64,000 nt of DNA. It comes from Paraburkholderia hospita. Lineage in GTDB: Bacteria > Pseudomonadota > Gammaproteobacteria > Burkholderiales > Burkholderiaceae. The stretch is taken from positions 2,294,001 through 2,358,000 of the forward strand of contig NZ_CP026106.1 in assembly GCF_002902965.1 (NCBI RefSeq), given 5' to 3'. Below the pieces are notes generated by a model that saw only the letters and a program-made list of their open reading frames with translations, did not search any database and had not been told where the DNA came from. Below, in pieces: positions 8,710 to 17,531 of this stretch. The stretch's first letter is position 1. Each line of letters begins with the position of its first letter. Made by a program: the position numbers and the translations under genes.

Positions 8710-10302
8710 TCAGGCCTCAACCAGTTCCGCTGCCTGCGCGTCTTCCAGATCTTCGACGCTCGAACGGATCAGATGATCGAACGCGGCCAGCGATGCCTTC
8801 GCGCCCTCGCCGACAGCGATCACGATCTGCTTGAACGGCACCGTCGTCACGTCGCCGGCGGCGAACACACCCGGCACCGACGTCGCGCCCTTAGCATCGA
8901 CAACGATCTCGCCGTGCTTCGACAGCTCGACCGTGCCCTTCAGCCATTCGGTGTTCGGCACCAGACCGATCTGCACGAACACGCCTTCCAGCTCGACATG
9001 CTTCGACTCGCCCGACGCACGGTCCGTGTAGATCAGACCGTTGACCTTCTTGCCGTCGCCCGTGATTTCCGTCGTCTGTGCCTGGGTGATGACCGTCACG
9101 TTCGCGAGGCTGCGCAGCTTGCGTTGCAGCACTTCGTCGGCGCGCAGTTGTGCGCCGAATTCGATCAGCGTCACATGGCTCACGACACCCGCCAGGTCGA
9201 TCGCCGCTTCGACGCCCGAGTTACCACCGCCGACCACCGCGACGCGCTTGCCCTTGAACAGCGGACCATCGCAGTGCGGGCAATACGCAACACCATGATT
9301 GCGGTACTCGCGCTCGCCCGGCACGTTGATCTCGCGCCAGCGCGCGCCCGTCGCCAGCACGATCGTCTTCGCCTTCAGCACCGCGCCGCTCGCGAGGCGT
9401 ACTTCGTTGATCTTGCCGGGGATCAGCGCTTCGGCGCGCTGTACGTCCATCACGTCGACTTCATAGCTCTTCACGTGCTGCTCGAGCGCCGTGGCGAACT
9501 TCGGCCCTTCCGTTTCCTGCACCGACACGAAGTTTTCGATCGCCAGCGTGTCGAGCACCTGCCCGCCGAAGCGTTCCGCGACGACACCCGTCGCAATGCC
9601 CTTGCGCGCCGCGTAGATCGCGGCCGCCGCGCCAGCAGGACCGCCACCGACGATCAGCACGTCGAACACCGGCTTGTTCTCCAGTTCCTTCGCGGCGCGC
9701 GCGCCGGCGTTGGTGTCGAGCTTCGCGAGGATTTCCTTCACGCCGCTGCGGCCCTGGCCGAACACTTCGCCGTTCAGGAACATCGTCGGCACGGCCATGA
9801 TCTGGCGCGACTCGACTTCGTTCTGGAACAGCGCACCGTCGATCGCCACGTGCTGGATGCGCGGGTTGATCAGCGCCATGATGTTGAGCGCCTGAACGAC
9901 TTCCGGGCAGTTCTGGCACGACAGCGAGAAATACGTCTCGAACGCGAAGTCGCCGTCGAGTTCGCGGATCTGCTGGATCACGGCGTCGTCGAGTTTGATC
10001 GGGTGGCCGCCCGTTTGCAGCAGCGCCAGCACCAGCGACGTGAACTCATGACCCATCGGAATGCCGGCGAAGCGGATACCCGCGGCCTTGCCCGGCTCGC
10101 CGATCGAAAACGACGGCTTCCGTTCGTCGTCGCCGCGGCGCTCGATCACGCTGACGCGCTCCGACAGCGTCGCGATGTCGTTCAGCAGCGCGAGCATTTC
10201 CTGCGACTTCGCGCTGTCGTCGACGGAGGCGACGATCTCGATGGGACGGCTGACTTTCTCGAGGTAGGCTTTGAGTTGGGTCTTCAGATTCGCGTCGAGC
10301 AT
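8710..10302 (-). CDS. ahpF: alkyl hydroperoxide reductase subunit F
   Basis: A 530-residue flavoprotein disulfide reductase that passes electrons from NADH to AhpC. An N-terminal tandem thioredoxin-like domain carries C129-Q-N-C132. An FAD-binding motif GGGPAG at 219-224 and the active-site pair C341-P-H-C344 lie in the thioredoxin-reductase-like part, followed by the NADH-binding VVGGGNSG motif. Length and motifs match canonical AhpF. It is downstream of ahpC on the same strand, separated by two hairpins, so the two may be differentially expressed. Confidence 0.97.
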   Translation of the reverse strand: MLDANLKTQLKAYLEKVSRPIEIVASVDDSAKSQEMLALLNDIATLSERVSVIERRGDDERKPSFSIGEPGKAAGIRFAGIPMGHEFTSLVLALLQTGGHPIKLDDAVIQQIRELDGDFAFETYFSLSCQNCPEVVQALNIMALINPRIQHVAIDGALFQNEVESRQIMAVPTMFLNGEVFGQGRSGVKEILAKLDTNAGARAAKELENKPVFDVLIVGGGPAGAAAAIYAARKGIATGVVAERFGGQVLDTLAIENFVSVQETEGPKFATALEQHVKSYEVDVMDVQRAEALIPGKINEVRLASGAVLKAKTIVLATGARWREINVPGEREYRNHGVAYCPHCDGPLFKGKRVAVVGGGNSGVEAAIDLAGVVSHVTLIEFGAQLRADEVLQRKLRSLANVTVITQAQTTEITGDGKKVNGLIYTDRASGESKHVELEGVFVQIGLVPNTEWLKGTVELSKHGEIVVDAKGATSVPGVFAAGDVTTVPFKQIVIAVGEGAKASLAAFDHLIRSSVEDLEDAQAAELVEA

Positions 10303-10377
10303 GGTTTTTCGAGTCCGTGGCGAGATGGGAATGAGAGGTTCGATCGCGCCAATGCGTTACGACGAACGCGGCGCGTA

Positions 10378-10441
10378 AGGCAGTTCGCAAGGCTTGTGAC
10401 CTTGCGGACTGCCTCACAACGGCGCCGCGCGAGGCGGCGCC
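10378..10441. terminator. two tandem hairpins between ahpC and ahpF
   Basis: Hairpin 1: AGGCAGTTCGCAAGG (10378-10392) pairs with CCTTGCGGACTGCCT (10400-10414) with one wobble position. Hairpin 2: GGCGCCGC (10421-10428) pairs with GCGGCGCC (10434-10441). Both are GC-rich without T tracts. Their position after ahpC suggests partial termination or 3'-end protection, favouring excess AhpC over AhpF. Confidence 0.5.
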
Positions 10442-10494
10442 GCTCAAGGCAGGGTTTGCAGCGGGTAGCGTGTGGCTTCTAGCGAGCCGGCAAC

Positions 10495-11058
10495 TTAGAT
10501 CTTGCCGATCAGGTCCAGCGACGGCGTCAGCGTTTCAGCGCCCGGCGTCCACTTGGCGGGGCAAACTTCACCCGGGTGCGCCGCGATGTATTGCGCAGCC
10601 TGCACCTTGCGCAGCAGTTCGCCAGCGTCACGGCCGATGCCGTTGTCGTGGATTTCGCACAGCTTGATCTCGCCTTCCGGGTTGATCACGAACGTGCCGC
10701 GCAGCGCCAGACCTTCTTCTTCGATCAGAACGTCGAAGTTGCGCGAGATTGCCAGCGTCGGGTCAGCGATCATCGGGTACTTGATCTTTTGGATCGTGTC
10801 CGACGTGTCGTGCCATGCCTTGTGCGTGAAGTGCGTATCCGTCGACACGCTGTAGATTTCAACGCCGATTTTCTTGAATTCTGCGTAACGGTCGGCCAGA
10901 TCGCCCAATTCCGTCGGACACACGAACGTGAAGTCGGCCGGATAGAACACGACGACGGACCACTTGCCCTTCAAGCTTTCGTCGGTGACGGTCACGAAAT
11001 CGCCATTGTGGTATGCGGTGGCCTTGAACGGTTTGACCTGGCTGTTGATGATCGGCAT
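10495..11058 (-). CDS. ahpC: alkyl hydroperoxide reductase subunit C (typical 2-Cys peroxiredoxin)
   Basis: A 187-residue peroxiredoxin that reduces H2O2, organic peroxides and peroxynitrite. The peroxidatic cysteine is C47 in [12 protein letters not shown] and the resolving cysteine is C166 in EVCPAKW. The start at 11058 ([11 protein letters not shown]) agrees with the family N-terminus and has an AGGA SD; the 32-codon upstream extension lies in AT-rich promoter DNA. First gene of an ahpC-ahpF unit. OxyR control is usual for this family, but no convincing OxyR site was seen by eye. Confidence 0.97.
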   Translation of the reverse strand: MPIINSQVKPFKATAYHNGDFVTVTDESLKGKWSVVVFYPADFTFVCPTELGDLADRYAEFKKIGVEIYSVSTDTHFTHKAWHDTSDTIQKIKYPMIADPTLAISRNFDVLIEEEGLALRGTFVINPEGEIKLCEIHDNGIGRDAGELLRKVQAAQYIAAHPGEVCPAKWTPGAETLTPSLDLIGKI

Positions 11059-11299
11059 CTGATGCGTCCTCTTGGTTGAGTGGGTTTGGGTGCTGCGATG
11101 GGTTGAAGTATGAAGAAGTCGCAGAATTTGATAAATTTGATTGTTGCGATGCACCCTATTTAAATTTCCTATCGACTAGCCCAAACCCTTGCCCGACAAG
11201 GGAAAGCGCCCCGGGCGCGCCGCTTCGGGCGCGCGTAGAATTGCCGAAAAAAGTGTCGGGGCAAGTGTCCTGGCAGGCGTTTTCAGCAGAGGTTTTCGT

Positions 11300-13684
11300 T
11301 TGAGTGAGCTTCAACAGGGGTTTCTTCTCACCCGTCATTGGCGCGATACGGCCGCCGGAACGGAGGTCGAGTTCTGGCTCGCGACCGACGACGGTCCGCG
11401 CCATATTCGCCTGCGCCCGCAGCCGAACGTCGCGTTCATTCCCGCCGCGCACCGCGAGCGCGCGGAGGACGTGCTGCATCGGGAGAAAACCGCCCAGTCG
11501 CGCGGCGTCGAACTGCGCCCGCTCGATTTGTGCGACTTCCAGCATCGGCCGGTGCTGGGGCTGTATTGCCCGCAGTATCGGCAACTGACCGGGATCGAAA
11601 AGCGTCTGAAACAGGGTGGCGTCGACGTCTACGAAGCCGACGTGTTCCCGCCCGAGCGCTACATGATGGAGCGTTTCATCACCGCGCCCGTGCTGTTCGG
11701 CGGCGAGGCGAATCCCGTCGGCGGGCCGTTGCTGAACGCCGACATGAAGCCCGCGAGCGGCTATCGTCCGAAACTCAAGCTGGTTTCACTCGATATCGAA
11801 ACCAGCGCGCACGCCGAGTTGTATTCGATCGCGCTGGAAGGCTGCGGGCAGCGTCAGGTGTACATGCTCGGTCCGCAGAACGGCGACGCGTCGGACCTCG
11901 ACTTCGCGCTCGAGTATTGCGACACGCGGGCGCAACTGATCGAGCGGCTGATCGGATGGCTTGAGACGCACGATCCCGACGCGATCATCGGCTGGAACGT
12001 CGTGCAGTTCGATTTGAAAGTGCTGCATGAAACCGCGCAGAAGTGCGGCGTGCCGCTGCGCATCGGGCGCGGCGGCGCGGTGATGGAATGGCGCGAGCAT
12101 GGCCTGAAGCAGAACCATTTCTTTGCGGGCGCGGCGGGGCGGCTGATCATCGACGGCATCGAGGCGCTGCGCTCGGCCACGTGGAGCTTTCCGTCGTTCA
12201 GCCTCGAATACGTCGCGCAGTCCGTGCTCGGCGAAGGCAAGTCGATCGACAATCCGTATCAGCGGATGGACGAAATCCAGCGGCGTTTCGACGAAGACAA
12301 GCCCGCGCTCGCCCGCTACAACCTGAAAGATTGCGAACTCGTCACGCGCATCTTTGCCAAAACGGACCTGCTGCCGTTCCTGCTCGAACGCGCGACTGTC
12401 ACGGGACTGCCTGCCGACCGCAGCGGCGGATCGGTGGCGGCGTTCACGCATCTATATATGCCGCGCATGCACCGGCTCGGCTACGTCGCGCCGAATCTCG
12501 GCGACGTAGCGGGCGCGGCCAGCCCTGGCGGCTTCGTGATGGACTCGAAGCCCGGCCTTTATGATTCCGTGCTCGTGCTCGACTACAAGAGCCTGTATCC
12601 GTCGATCATCCGCACGTTTCTGATCGATCCCGTGGGCCTGGTCGACGGCGCGCGTCATCCCGACGACGAGCATTCCGTGCCCGGCTTCCTTGGCGCGCGT
12701 TTCTCGCGGGCGCACCACTGCCTGCCGTCGATCGTCGCGCAGGTGTGGGAAGGACGCGAAGCCGCGAAGCGCGAGCAGAACAAGCCGTTATCGCAGGCGC
12801 TGAAAATCATCATGAATGCGTTCTACGGCGTGCTCGGCTCGACAGGCTGCCGGTTCTTCGATCCGCGCCTTGCGTCGTCGATCACGATGCGCGGCCACGA
12901 GATCATGCATCGCACGCGTGAGTTGATCGAAGCGCGCGGGTATGCGGTGATCTACGGTGACACCGATTCGACTTTTGTGTGGCTGCGCCACGCGCATGGT
13001 GAGGAAGACGCGGCGCGCATCGGACGAGAGCTGGTTAGCGGAATCAATGCGTGGTGGCGTGAGCATTTGCGCGAGCGGTTCGGGCTGGATAGCGCGCTGG
13101 AGTTGCAGTTCGAGCGGCATTACAAGCGCTTTTTCATGCCGACCGTGCGCGGCGCGGAGGAAGGCAGCAAGAAGCGTTACGCGGGGTTGACTGTGCTTGC
13201 CGATGGCAGTGAAGAAGTGGTCTACAAGGGTCTGGAGACGGTGCGCACCGACTGGACACCGCTTGCGCAGCGATTCCAGCAGGAACTGTATCTGCGGATT
13301 TTCAAACAGCAGCCGTATCGGGATTATGTGCGCGACTATGTGCGGCGCACGCTGGCGGGTGAGTTCGATGATCTGCTCGTGTATCGCAAGCGGCTGCGTC
13401 GGGCGCTGTCCGACTATGAGCGCAATGTGCCGCCGCATGTGCGTGCTGCGCGTTCCGCCGATGAGTTCAACCGGCAGCGCGGCCGGCCGCTGCAATATCA
13501 GAATGGCGGATGGATCAGTTATGTGATGACCGGCAGCGGGCCTGAGCCGCTCGAAACGCTGCGCTCGGAAATCGACTATGAGCATTATCTGACGCGGCAG
13601 CTTCAGCCTGTGGCGGATGCGATTTTGCCTTTGCTGAAGGATGATTTTGCTACGCTGGCTTCGGGGCAGAAGCAGTTGTTTTGA
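11300..13684 (+). CDS. polB: DNA polymerase II (family B, translesion/repair)
   Basis: A 794-residue family-B DNA polymerase. TTG at 11300 is taken as start because the product then begins MSELQQGFLLTRHWRD, aligning with E. coli PolB; an AGAGG SD precedes it. The 3'-5' exonuclease motif DIE is near residues 165-167. Polymerase motif A (DYKSLYPS, about 428-435), motif B (KIIMNAFYG, about 502-510) and motif C (YGDTDS, about 552-557) are intact. It acts in replication restart and lesion bypass and is LexA-regulated in enterics; no clear LexA box was seen. Confidence 0.95.
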   Translation: MSELQQGFLLTRHWRDTAAGTEVEFWLATDDGPRHIRLRPQPNVAFIPAAHRERAEDVLHREKTAQSRGVELRPLDLCDFQHRPVLGLYCPQYRQLTGIEKRLKQGGVDVYEADVFPPERYMMERFITAPVLFGGEANPVGGPLLNADMKPASGYRPKLKLVSLDIETSAHAELYSIALEGCGQRQVYMLGPQNGDASDLDFALEYCDTRAQLIERLIGWLETHDPDAIIGWNVVQFDLKVLHETAQKCGVPLRIGRGGAVMEWREHGLKQNHFFAGAAGRLIIDGIEALRSATWSFPSFSLEYVAQSVLGEGKSIDNPYQRMDEIQRRFDEDKPALARYNLKDCELVTRIFAKTDLLPFLLERATVTGLPADRSGGSVAAFTHLYMPRMHRLGYVAPNLGDVAGAASPGGFVMDSKPGLYDSVLVLDYKSLYPSIIRTFLIDPVGLVDGARHPDDEHSVPGFLGARFSRAHHCLPSIVAQVWEGREAAKREQNKPLSQALKIIMNAFYGVLGSTGCRFFDPRLASSITMRGHEIMHRTRELIEARGYAVIYGDTDSTFVWLRHAHGEEDAARIGRELVSGINAWWREHLRERFGLDSALELQFERHYKRFFMPTVRGAEEGSKKRYAGLTVLADGSEEVVYKGLETVRTDWTPLAQRFQQELYLRIFKQQPYRDYVRDYVRRTLAGEFDDLLVYRKRLRRALSDYERNVPPHVRAARSADEFNRQRGRPLQYQNGGWISYVMTGSGPEPLETLRSEIDYEHYLTRQLQPVADAILPLLKDDFATLASGQKQLF

Positions 13685-13729
13685 GGGGTTTTTTCTGTCT
13701 GCGACGCTGGGTGGGTTTTTTACTCTGCG

Positions 13730-13975
13730 CTGGCATCCGCGTTTGCGTTTTCTCGGCGCGGCCGGGTTGGGTGTGCTGGTCTTTTCACTGGCATCCGCGT
13801 TTTGTCTTCGTGCTTCAAGCGTCGCCCCTGTGCGGGGCGGAATGTCTTTTCGCTGGCTTCCGCGTTTGCGCTTTCTCGGCGCGGCCGGTTTGGTTGTTCT
13901 AGCCTTTTCGCTGGCATCCGCGCTATGCCTTCGTGCTCCACGCGTCGCCCCTGTGCGGGGCGGCACCTACTTTTC
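13730..13975. repeat. two tandem 123-bp units in the left arm of the palindromic element
   Basis: The unit starting CTGGCATCCGCGTTTGCG at 13730 recurs at 13853, each copy containing two half-units that begin CTGGC(A/T)TCCGCG (13730, 13788, 13853 and 13911). Each copy ends with the GTCGCCCCTGTGCGGGGCGG hairpin. The second copy forms the outer part of the long inverted repeat; the first copy has no full partner on the right side. Confidence 0.75.
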
Positions 13976-14624
13976 TTTGCCGCCGCAAAGAAAAGTAGGC
14001 AAAAGAAAGCGGCTCACACCGCCAACATTTCTTCTTGCCTGAGGGCCCCCAAAGGGTCTTACGCTTCACACGGCGGCATTTCTGTTCGCGTTCGTTGCCA
14101 ACGCTTCGAATGACCGCCTCACCCACTTCAAACACCCGAACAAGAGCTAGGGGCAGCGAATGGTTTGCGCCGCCCAGGTGGCAAACTGTGTGTAGGTTGT
14201 CGCGTGGTATAGCTTGGCGCTCTTACAGGGTGGGACGCGTGCGCTATCGGTCCGGAGTGAGGCGTGTGTGGCGCGATGGCCTACACACAGTTTGCCACCT
14301 GGGCGGCGGTGGACTATCTGGCAAGGCATGCTGAAACGCGGGCGCGTGAAGCGGGTGAGGCGCACTGCAAGAACGCTGGCAACGAACTTGAACCGAGAAG
14401 TTGCCGCGTGAAGTAAGGGACCGGTTGGGGTCCCTCAGGCAGGAAGAAATGTTGGCGGTGTGAGCCGCTTTCTTTTGCCTACTTTTCTTTGCGGCGGCAA
14501 AGAAAAGTAGGTGCCGCCCCGCACAGGGGCGACGCGTGGAGCACGAAGGCATAGCGCGGATGCCAGCGAAAAGGCTAGAACAACCAAACCGGCCGCGCCG
14601 AGAAAACGCAAACGCGGATGCCAG
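13853..14624. repeat. 772-bp palindromic element with 193-bp near-identical inverted arms
   Basis: Left arm 13853-14045 and right arm 14432-14624 are both 193 bp, and the reverse complement of one matches the other with only three mismatches and no gaps by direct comparison. Each arm contains its own 15-bp perfect hairpin with a 4-nt loop (13966-13999 and 14478-14511, CCTACTTTTCTTTGC / GCAAAGAAAAGTAGG) and a CGCCCC-GGGGCG hairpin. Between the arms, sequence symmetry decays and then returns as a perfect 27-bp repeat at the centre. It fills the convergent gap between polB and the HtrA-like gene. No transposase frame is present; it could act as a bidirectional terminator. Confidence 0.85.
14170..14306. 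repeat. 27-bp perfect inner inverted repeat
   Basis: The 27 bases at 14170-14196, beginning CCGCCCAGGTGGC, recur in exact reverse complement at 14280-14306 around an 83-nt spacer. Its centre (14238) coincides with the centre of the outer 193-bp arms, so both belong to one symmetric structure. No coding sequence is recognised in the spacer. Confidence 0.85.
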
Positions 14625-14707
14625 TGCAGAGGCCAGAACAACCAAACCGGATGCCAGCGAAAAAACAAAATCACCACCCAGCGTCGCAGACAAAACCAAA
14701 CCCAAAC

Positions 14708-15733
14708 CTAACCACTCTGCTCAACAGGCACAACAACCACCTCAACCCGCTGCGCCCCGCGCAAAACACTCACACTCACAGAGCGCCCAATCCTGGACCC
14801 ATCCAGCACGCGCTGCAGCGCATCGACCCCCTCAACAACCTGCCCATCAACCGCAACGATCGTATCATCCGTCCGCAGCCCGCCGAGCGCGGCGGGACTC
14901 CCCTTAACGATCTCCATCACCCGCACGCCGCTTTCCGACTCCAGCGCAAAATACCGCTGCACACGCCGCGGCAGCGCGAAAGTCGTACCCGCCACGCCGA
15001 TATAAGCCCGCCGCACGCGCCCGTGCGCAAAAATCTGCATGATGACCCACTTCGCAGTATCGATCGCCGTCGCAAAGCTGATCGACTGCGCGCCCGGAAT
15101 GATCGCCGTATTCACACCGATCACCTGGCCCGCGGAGTTGATCAACGGCCCGCCCGAATTGCCAGGATTGAGCGCGGCATCCGTCTGGATCACGTCATAG
15201 ATCATGCGGCCCGAGTTCGACCTCAGCGAGCGGCCGAGCGCGGAAACCACGCCCGCCGTCACCGTCTGCTCGAGCCCAAGCGGATTGCCAACCGCGATCG
15301 CGATCTGCCCGACGCGCAGCTTGCCCGATTCGCCGAGCGCGACATGCGGCAGCGGCTCCGGCGAGCCGACACGCAACACAGCCAGGTCGCTGTGCGGATC
15401 GTCGCCGACCAGATCGGCGTCGAACTTCGTGCCGTCGGCGAGCTGCACGCGGATATGCGTGGCGCCGTGCACGACATGGCTGTTGGTCAGAAGATAACCA
15501 TCGGGTGTGAAAATAAAGCCCGAGCCGGTGCCCGCACGCGCATGGCGCTCCGGCGCACCCGGCACGCGGCGCTCGACAGTGATGAAGACGACGGCCGCCC
15601 GCACCCGTTCGAGCGCATCGATGACGGTGCGCGAATAGGCGTCGAGGAGTGCGTCGTCTTCGGACGACCCGGCGGCAGCGGCGCCTGGCAGCGCACCCGA
15701 CAGATCGTCGACAAAACGGGGACGGCTTCCCAT
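14708..15733 (-). CDS. S1C (HtrA/DegP-like) serine protease with one PDZ domain
   Basis: A 341-residue protease. The catalytic triad is H86 (TNSHVVHG), D116 (HSDLAVL) and S193 (NPGNSGGPL). A single C-terminal PDZ domain spans about residues 250-340 (GVRVMEIVKGSPAALGGLR, then DDTIVAVDG). From the start at 15733 (MGSRPRF) no signal peptide or membrane anchor is visible, whereas DegP/DegQ/DegS are exported or anchored; a start 15 codons earlier does not restore one. It may be cytoplasmic, or exported by an unrecognised route. Its 3' end borders the palindromic element. Confidence 0.88.
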   Translation of the reverse strand: MGSRPRFVDDLSGALPGAAAAGSSEDDALLDAYSRTVIDALERVRAAVVFITVERRVPGAPERHARAGTGSGFIFTPDGYLLTNSHVVHGATHIRVQLADGTKFDADLVGDDPHSDLAVLRVGSPEPLPHVALGESGKLRVGQIAIAVGNPLGLEQTVTAGVVSALGRSLRSNSGRMIYDVIQTDAALNPGNSGGPLINSAGQVIGVNTAIIPGAQSISFATAIDTAKWVIMQIFAHGRVRRAYIGVAGTTFALPRRVQRYFALESESGVRVMEIVKGSPAALGGLRTDDTIVAVDGQVVEGVDALQRVLDGSRIGRSVSVSVLRGAQRVEVVVVPVEQSG

Positions 15734-15839
15734 GACAAGGCTCCGTATAAACGAGAGCCGCACATGCAGGGCAGGCAAGCCGTTTTCAAGCGCGGCCGCC
15801 GGCGAGGGAAAAACGACGAGGTCAGCCCGGGGAGAAAAG

Positions 15840-16031
15840 TCAGATAAGCCTGAGGTTGCGGATGCGGCCGATGCGAGGAGAACGTTCGAGTATCAGCTTC
15901 TCGATTGCTTCGGGCAGCAGCGCCTTGGGAATGTTCGACGGTACATCCGTCACCAGTTGCGACGGCACATTCACGATGAAGTCGTCGGGAGCGGTGACGA
16001 GGCTGTGCTCGTAGGTAACGCGGTAGTCCAT
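15840..16031 (-). CDS. small conserved-looking hypothetical protein
   Basis: From the ATG at 16031 the product is 63 residues, MDYRVTYEHSLVTAPDDF onward, ending RIGRIRNLRLI. It is soluble, mixed in charge, with a regular alternation suggestive of a small alpha/beta fold. A longer frame is open upstream to 16151, but that part is Arg/Ala-rich like non-coding GC-rich DNA. No family recognised. It lies upstream of the protease gene on the same strand with a gap of about 106 bases. Confidence 0.5.
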   Translation of the reverse strand: MDYRVTYEHSLVTAPDDFIVNVPSQLVTDVPSNIPKALLPEAIEKLILERSPRIGRIRNLRLI

Positions 16032-16224
16032 GCTGGGTGCGAAAACGTAGATGATGTTGCGAAATCGTGGCGTCGGAAGGCGCGCCGCTATCGCGCGGGC
16101 GCATTCTTTCCGAGATCGTACCGCAGACCCGCAGCGCGCGCGGCACAGCATGCGCCGGCAATGTGCGCCGCCTAACGCCTAACGCCGAACACCAGCCACC
16201 GGGCTGCCCACGTGCCGCGCCACG

Positions 16225-16268
16225 CAAAAGCCGGACGGACGCTCACGCTTCCACATCCGGCTTCTTTG
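16225..16268 (-). terminator. probable terminator of the small lipoprotein gene
   Basis: AAGCCGGA (16228-16235) and TCCGGCTT (16256-16263) form an 8-bp stem with a 20-nt loop. On the minus strand it is followed by TTTTGC. It lies about 75 bases past the 16342 stop. Confidence 0.55.
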
Positions 16269-16341
16269 GGTCTCGATCATGTAATCGTTCTGGATGATTC
16301 ACCGCCGTGCGGCCTGAGTTCACCCTGCCGCGGCCACGCGC

Positions 16342-16539
16342 TTACCGATGCCACCCGCCACGGCCCCAGCAACAGCTATAGCCGATGCCGACGTTCACCG
16401 ACGGCCCCGCGTAGTACCCCGGCCCGTAGCCATAGCCGTAGGCCGGCGCGTATCCATAACCATACGGCGGCGCGACGACGCAGCCTCCCAAACCGATCGT
16501 CGCCACAGCGACGGCTGCTAGCGTCAGAAGCTTTTTCAT
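16342..16539 (-). CDS. Gly/Tyr-rich small lipoprotein
   Basis: A 65-residue product whose start at 16539 gives a textbook lipoprotein signal (MKKLLTLAAVAVATIG) and lipobox LGGC with Cys20. The mature part is a short low-complexity run of Tyr-Gly-Pro repeats, then VNVGIGYSCCWGRGGWHR. The SD is AAGGGAGAACGACC. Such Tyr/Gly-rich lipoproteins are common in Burkholderiaceae, but no function is established; the paired cysteines near the C-terminus are notable. A 42-codon upstream extension is rejected. Confidence 0.75.
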   Translation of the reverse strand: MKKLLTLAAVAVATIGLGGCVVAPPYGYGYAPAYGYGYGPGYYAGPSVNVGIGYSCCWGRGGWHR

Positions 16540-16882
16540 GGTCGTTCTCCCTTCTCTTCTGTCATTTGAGCAGACGCTACAGAGGACGTGCGTGACCACT
16601 TGTGACGGTGCATTACGGCTCAATACGAACGCACAGCCGCCGCGCCTCACACCCGACCCGCGCAAGAAAGGCGCCCGCGCAACCCAGGGCCTCTACGTGC
16701 AGACCGCGCAATAACAGTTGCTTACCATTCGCCGGGACGTGGACAGGAAGCGGGCAGCCTGGTCGTTCGCAGGCACATTTCGATGACGGCGGTATGAATC
16801 CGAAATCGGCCTCTGTTCGACCGATTGAGCGCAGGCCCCACAGCGCACACTGCAGTCATGCCAGTGCACTGAGGAGCCTGAA
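16540..16882. other. divergent intergenic region without a gene
   Basis: These 343 bases separate the minus-strand lipoprotein gene from the plus-strand gene at 16883. The open frames here read as Arg/Pro/His-rich noise. Promoters for both genes are expected; none can be pinned down by eye. Confidence 0.4.
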
Positions 16883-17167
16883 ATGTCTTCCCGTCATGAC
16901 AGCAGCAACCCGTTCGAGCCCGACGCGCTCAACGCGCCGGAACGGAACAACCCGCGGGAATGCCCGGAGTCCGAGCTGATGCGCGGCTTGCAGCTCGCGT
17001 CCGACACGGTGCTGCGCCTCGCCACCGAGACGCACGCCGCCGTCGCACGTGGCGATGCGGTGAGCGCGGAACTGGCGCGCGTGTCGCTGGAGAAGCAGCT
17101 TGCACTGACCACGCAGCTGATCGACGAGCTTCTGTTCGACGGCGAGACGCAGCACACCACGCATTGA
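16883..17167 (+). CDS. small soluble hypothetical protein
   Basis: A 94-residue acidic protein starting at an ATG with a GAGGAG SD at the proper distance. After a polar N-terminus, residues from about 30 on (LMRGLQLASDTVLRLATETH through LTTQLIDELLFDGE) look like two amphipathic helices, suggesting a small helical bundle or dimeric regulator. No family recognised. It is followed 90 bases later by a short membrane-protein gene on the same strand. Confidence 0.6.
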   Translation: MSSRHDSSNPFEPDALNAPERNNPRECPESELMRGLQLASDTVLRLATETHAAVARGDAVSAELARVSLEKQLALTTQLIDELLFDGETQHTTH

Positions 17168-17257
17168 CCGGCCGCCCCGCGCGACCGTGAGAACTGAACT
17201 TGACGGTAGCAACCCGGCAACAACCGCAGCGCCGACCGACTGAGACTGGAACTGGAA

Positions 17258-17401
17258 ATGAACGTCTTGACCGTACTTCTTTGCATCTGGGCCATGGTGG
17301 CGTTGTGTGCAGTGTTGTTCATCCGCGGCGCGAGCCCGCGTGTCAAGCGTCCCAGCAAGGCGAAGCAGACGCGGTCGTCGCGCTTTTCGATCGCCGAGTA
17401 A
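17258..17401 (+). CDS. 47-residue single-span membrane protein
   Basis: ATG at 17258 opens a 48-codon frame: a hydrophobic helix at residues 4-22 (begins MNVLTVLLCIWAMVALCAVL), then a basic tail rich in Lys/Arg and Ser, ending FSIAE. The arrangement (short hydrophobic N-terminus, positive cytoplasmic tail) is that of bacterial small membrane proteins. A hairpin with a downstream T tract follows at 17490. The SD is weak (GACTGGA). Found by reading the sequence directly; moderate confidence. Confidence 0.5.
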   Translation: MNVLTVLLCIWAMVALCAVLFIRGASPRVKRPSKAKQTRSSRFSIAE

Positions 17402-17489
17402 TCCTTCCGCCGGTACGGCGAGGATGCGCTGGCCATCAGCGCCCTCGCCTTCCGGCCAGCACTTTCCGAAACTGCTGTTCCAATAGACC

Positions 17490-17525
17490 GATAACGCGCG
17501 CCGCCGCGCGCTATCGCGCCCTTTT
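17490..17525 (+). terminator. probable terminator after the 47-residue protein gene
   Basis: GATAACGCGCGC and GCGCGCTATC form a GC-rich stem around 17490-17515, followed by GCGCCCTTTTT. It sits just before the 3' end of the convergent SulP gene and may serve both directions. Confidence 0.5.
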
Positions 17526-17531
17526 TACGGG

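Noticed and set aside
11059..11190. possible OxyR site upstream of ahpC
   Set aside because: Two ATAG elements are visible, but their spacing does not fit the four-element OxyR pattern.
14244..14705. coding frames within the palindromic element
   Set aside because: They occur in both arms in mirrored form, have Ser/Ala/Arg-rich low complexity and no SD; they reflect the repeat.
13685..14707. insertion sequence or MITE with a transposase
   Set aside because: Strong inverted repeats are present, but no transposase frame or target-site duplication could be identified.
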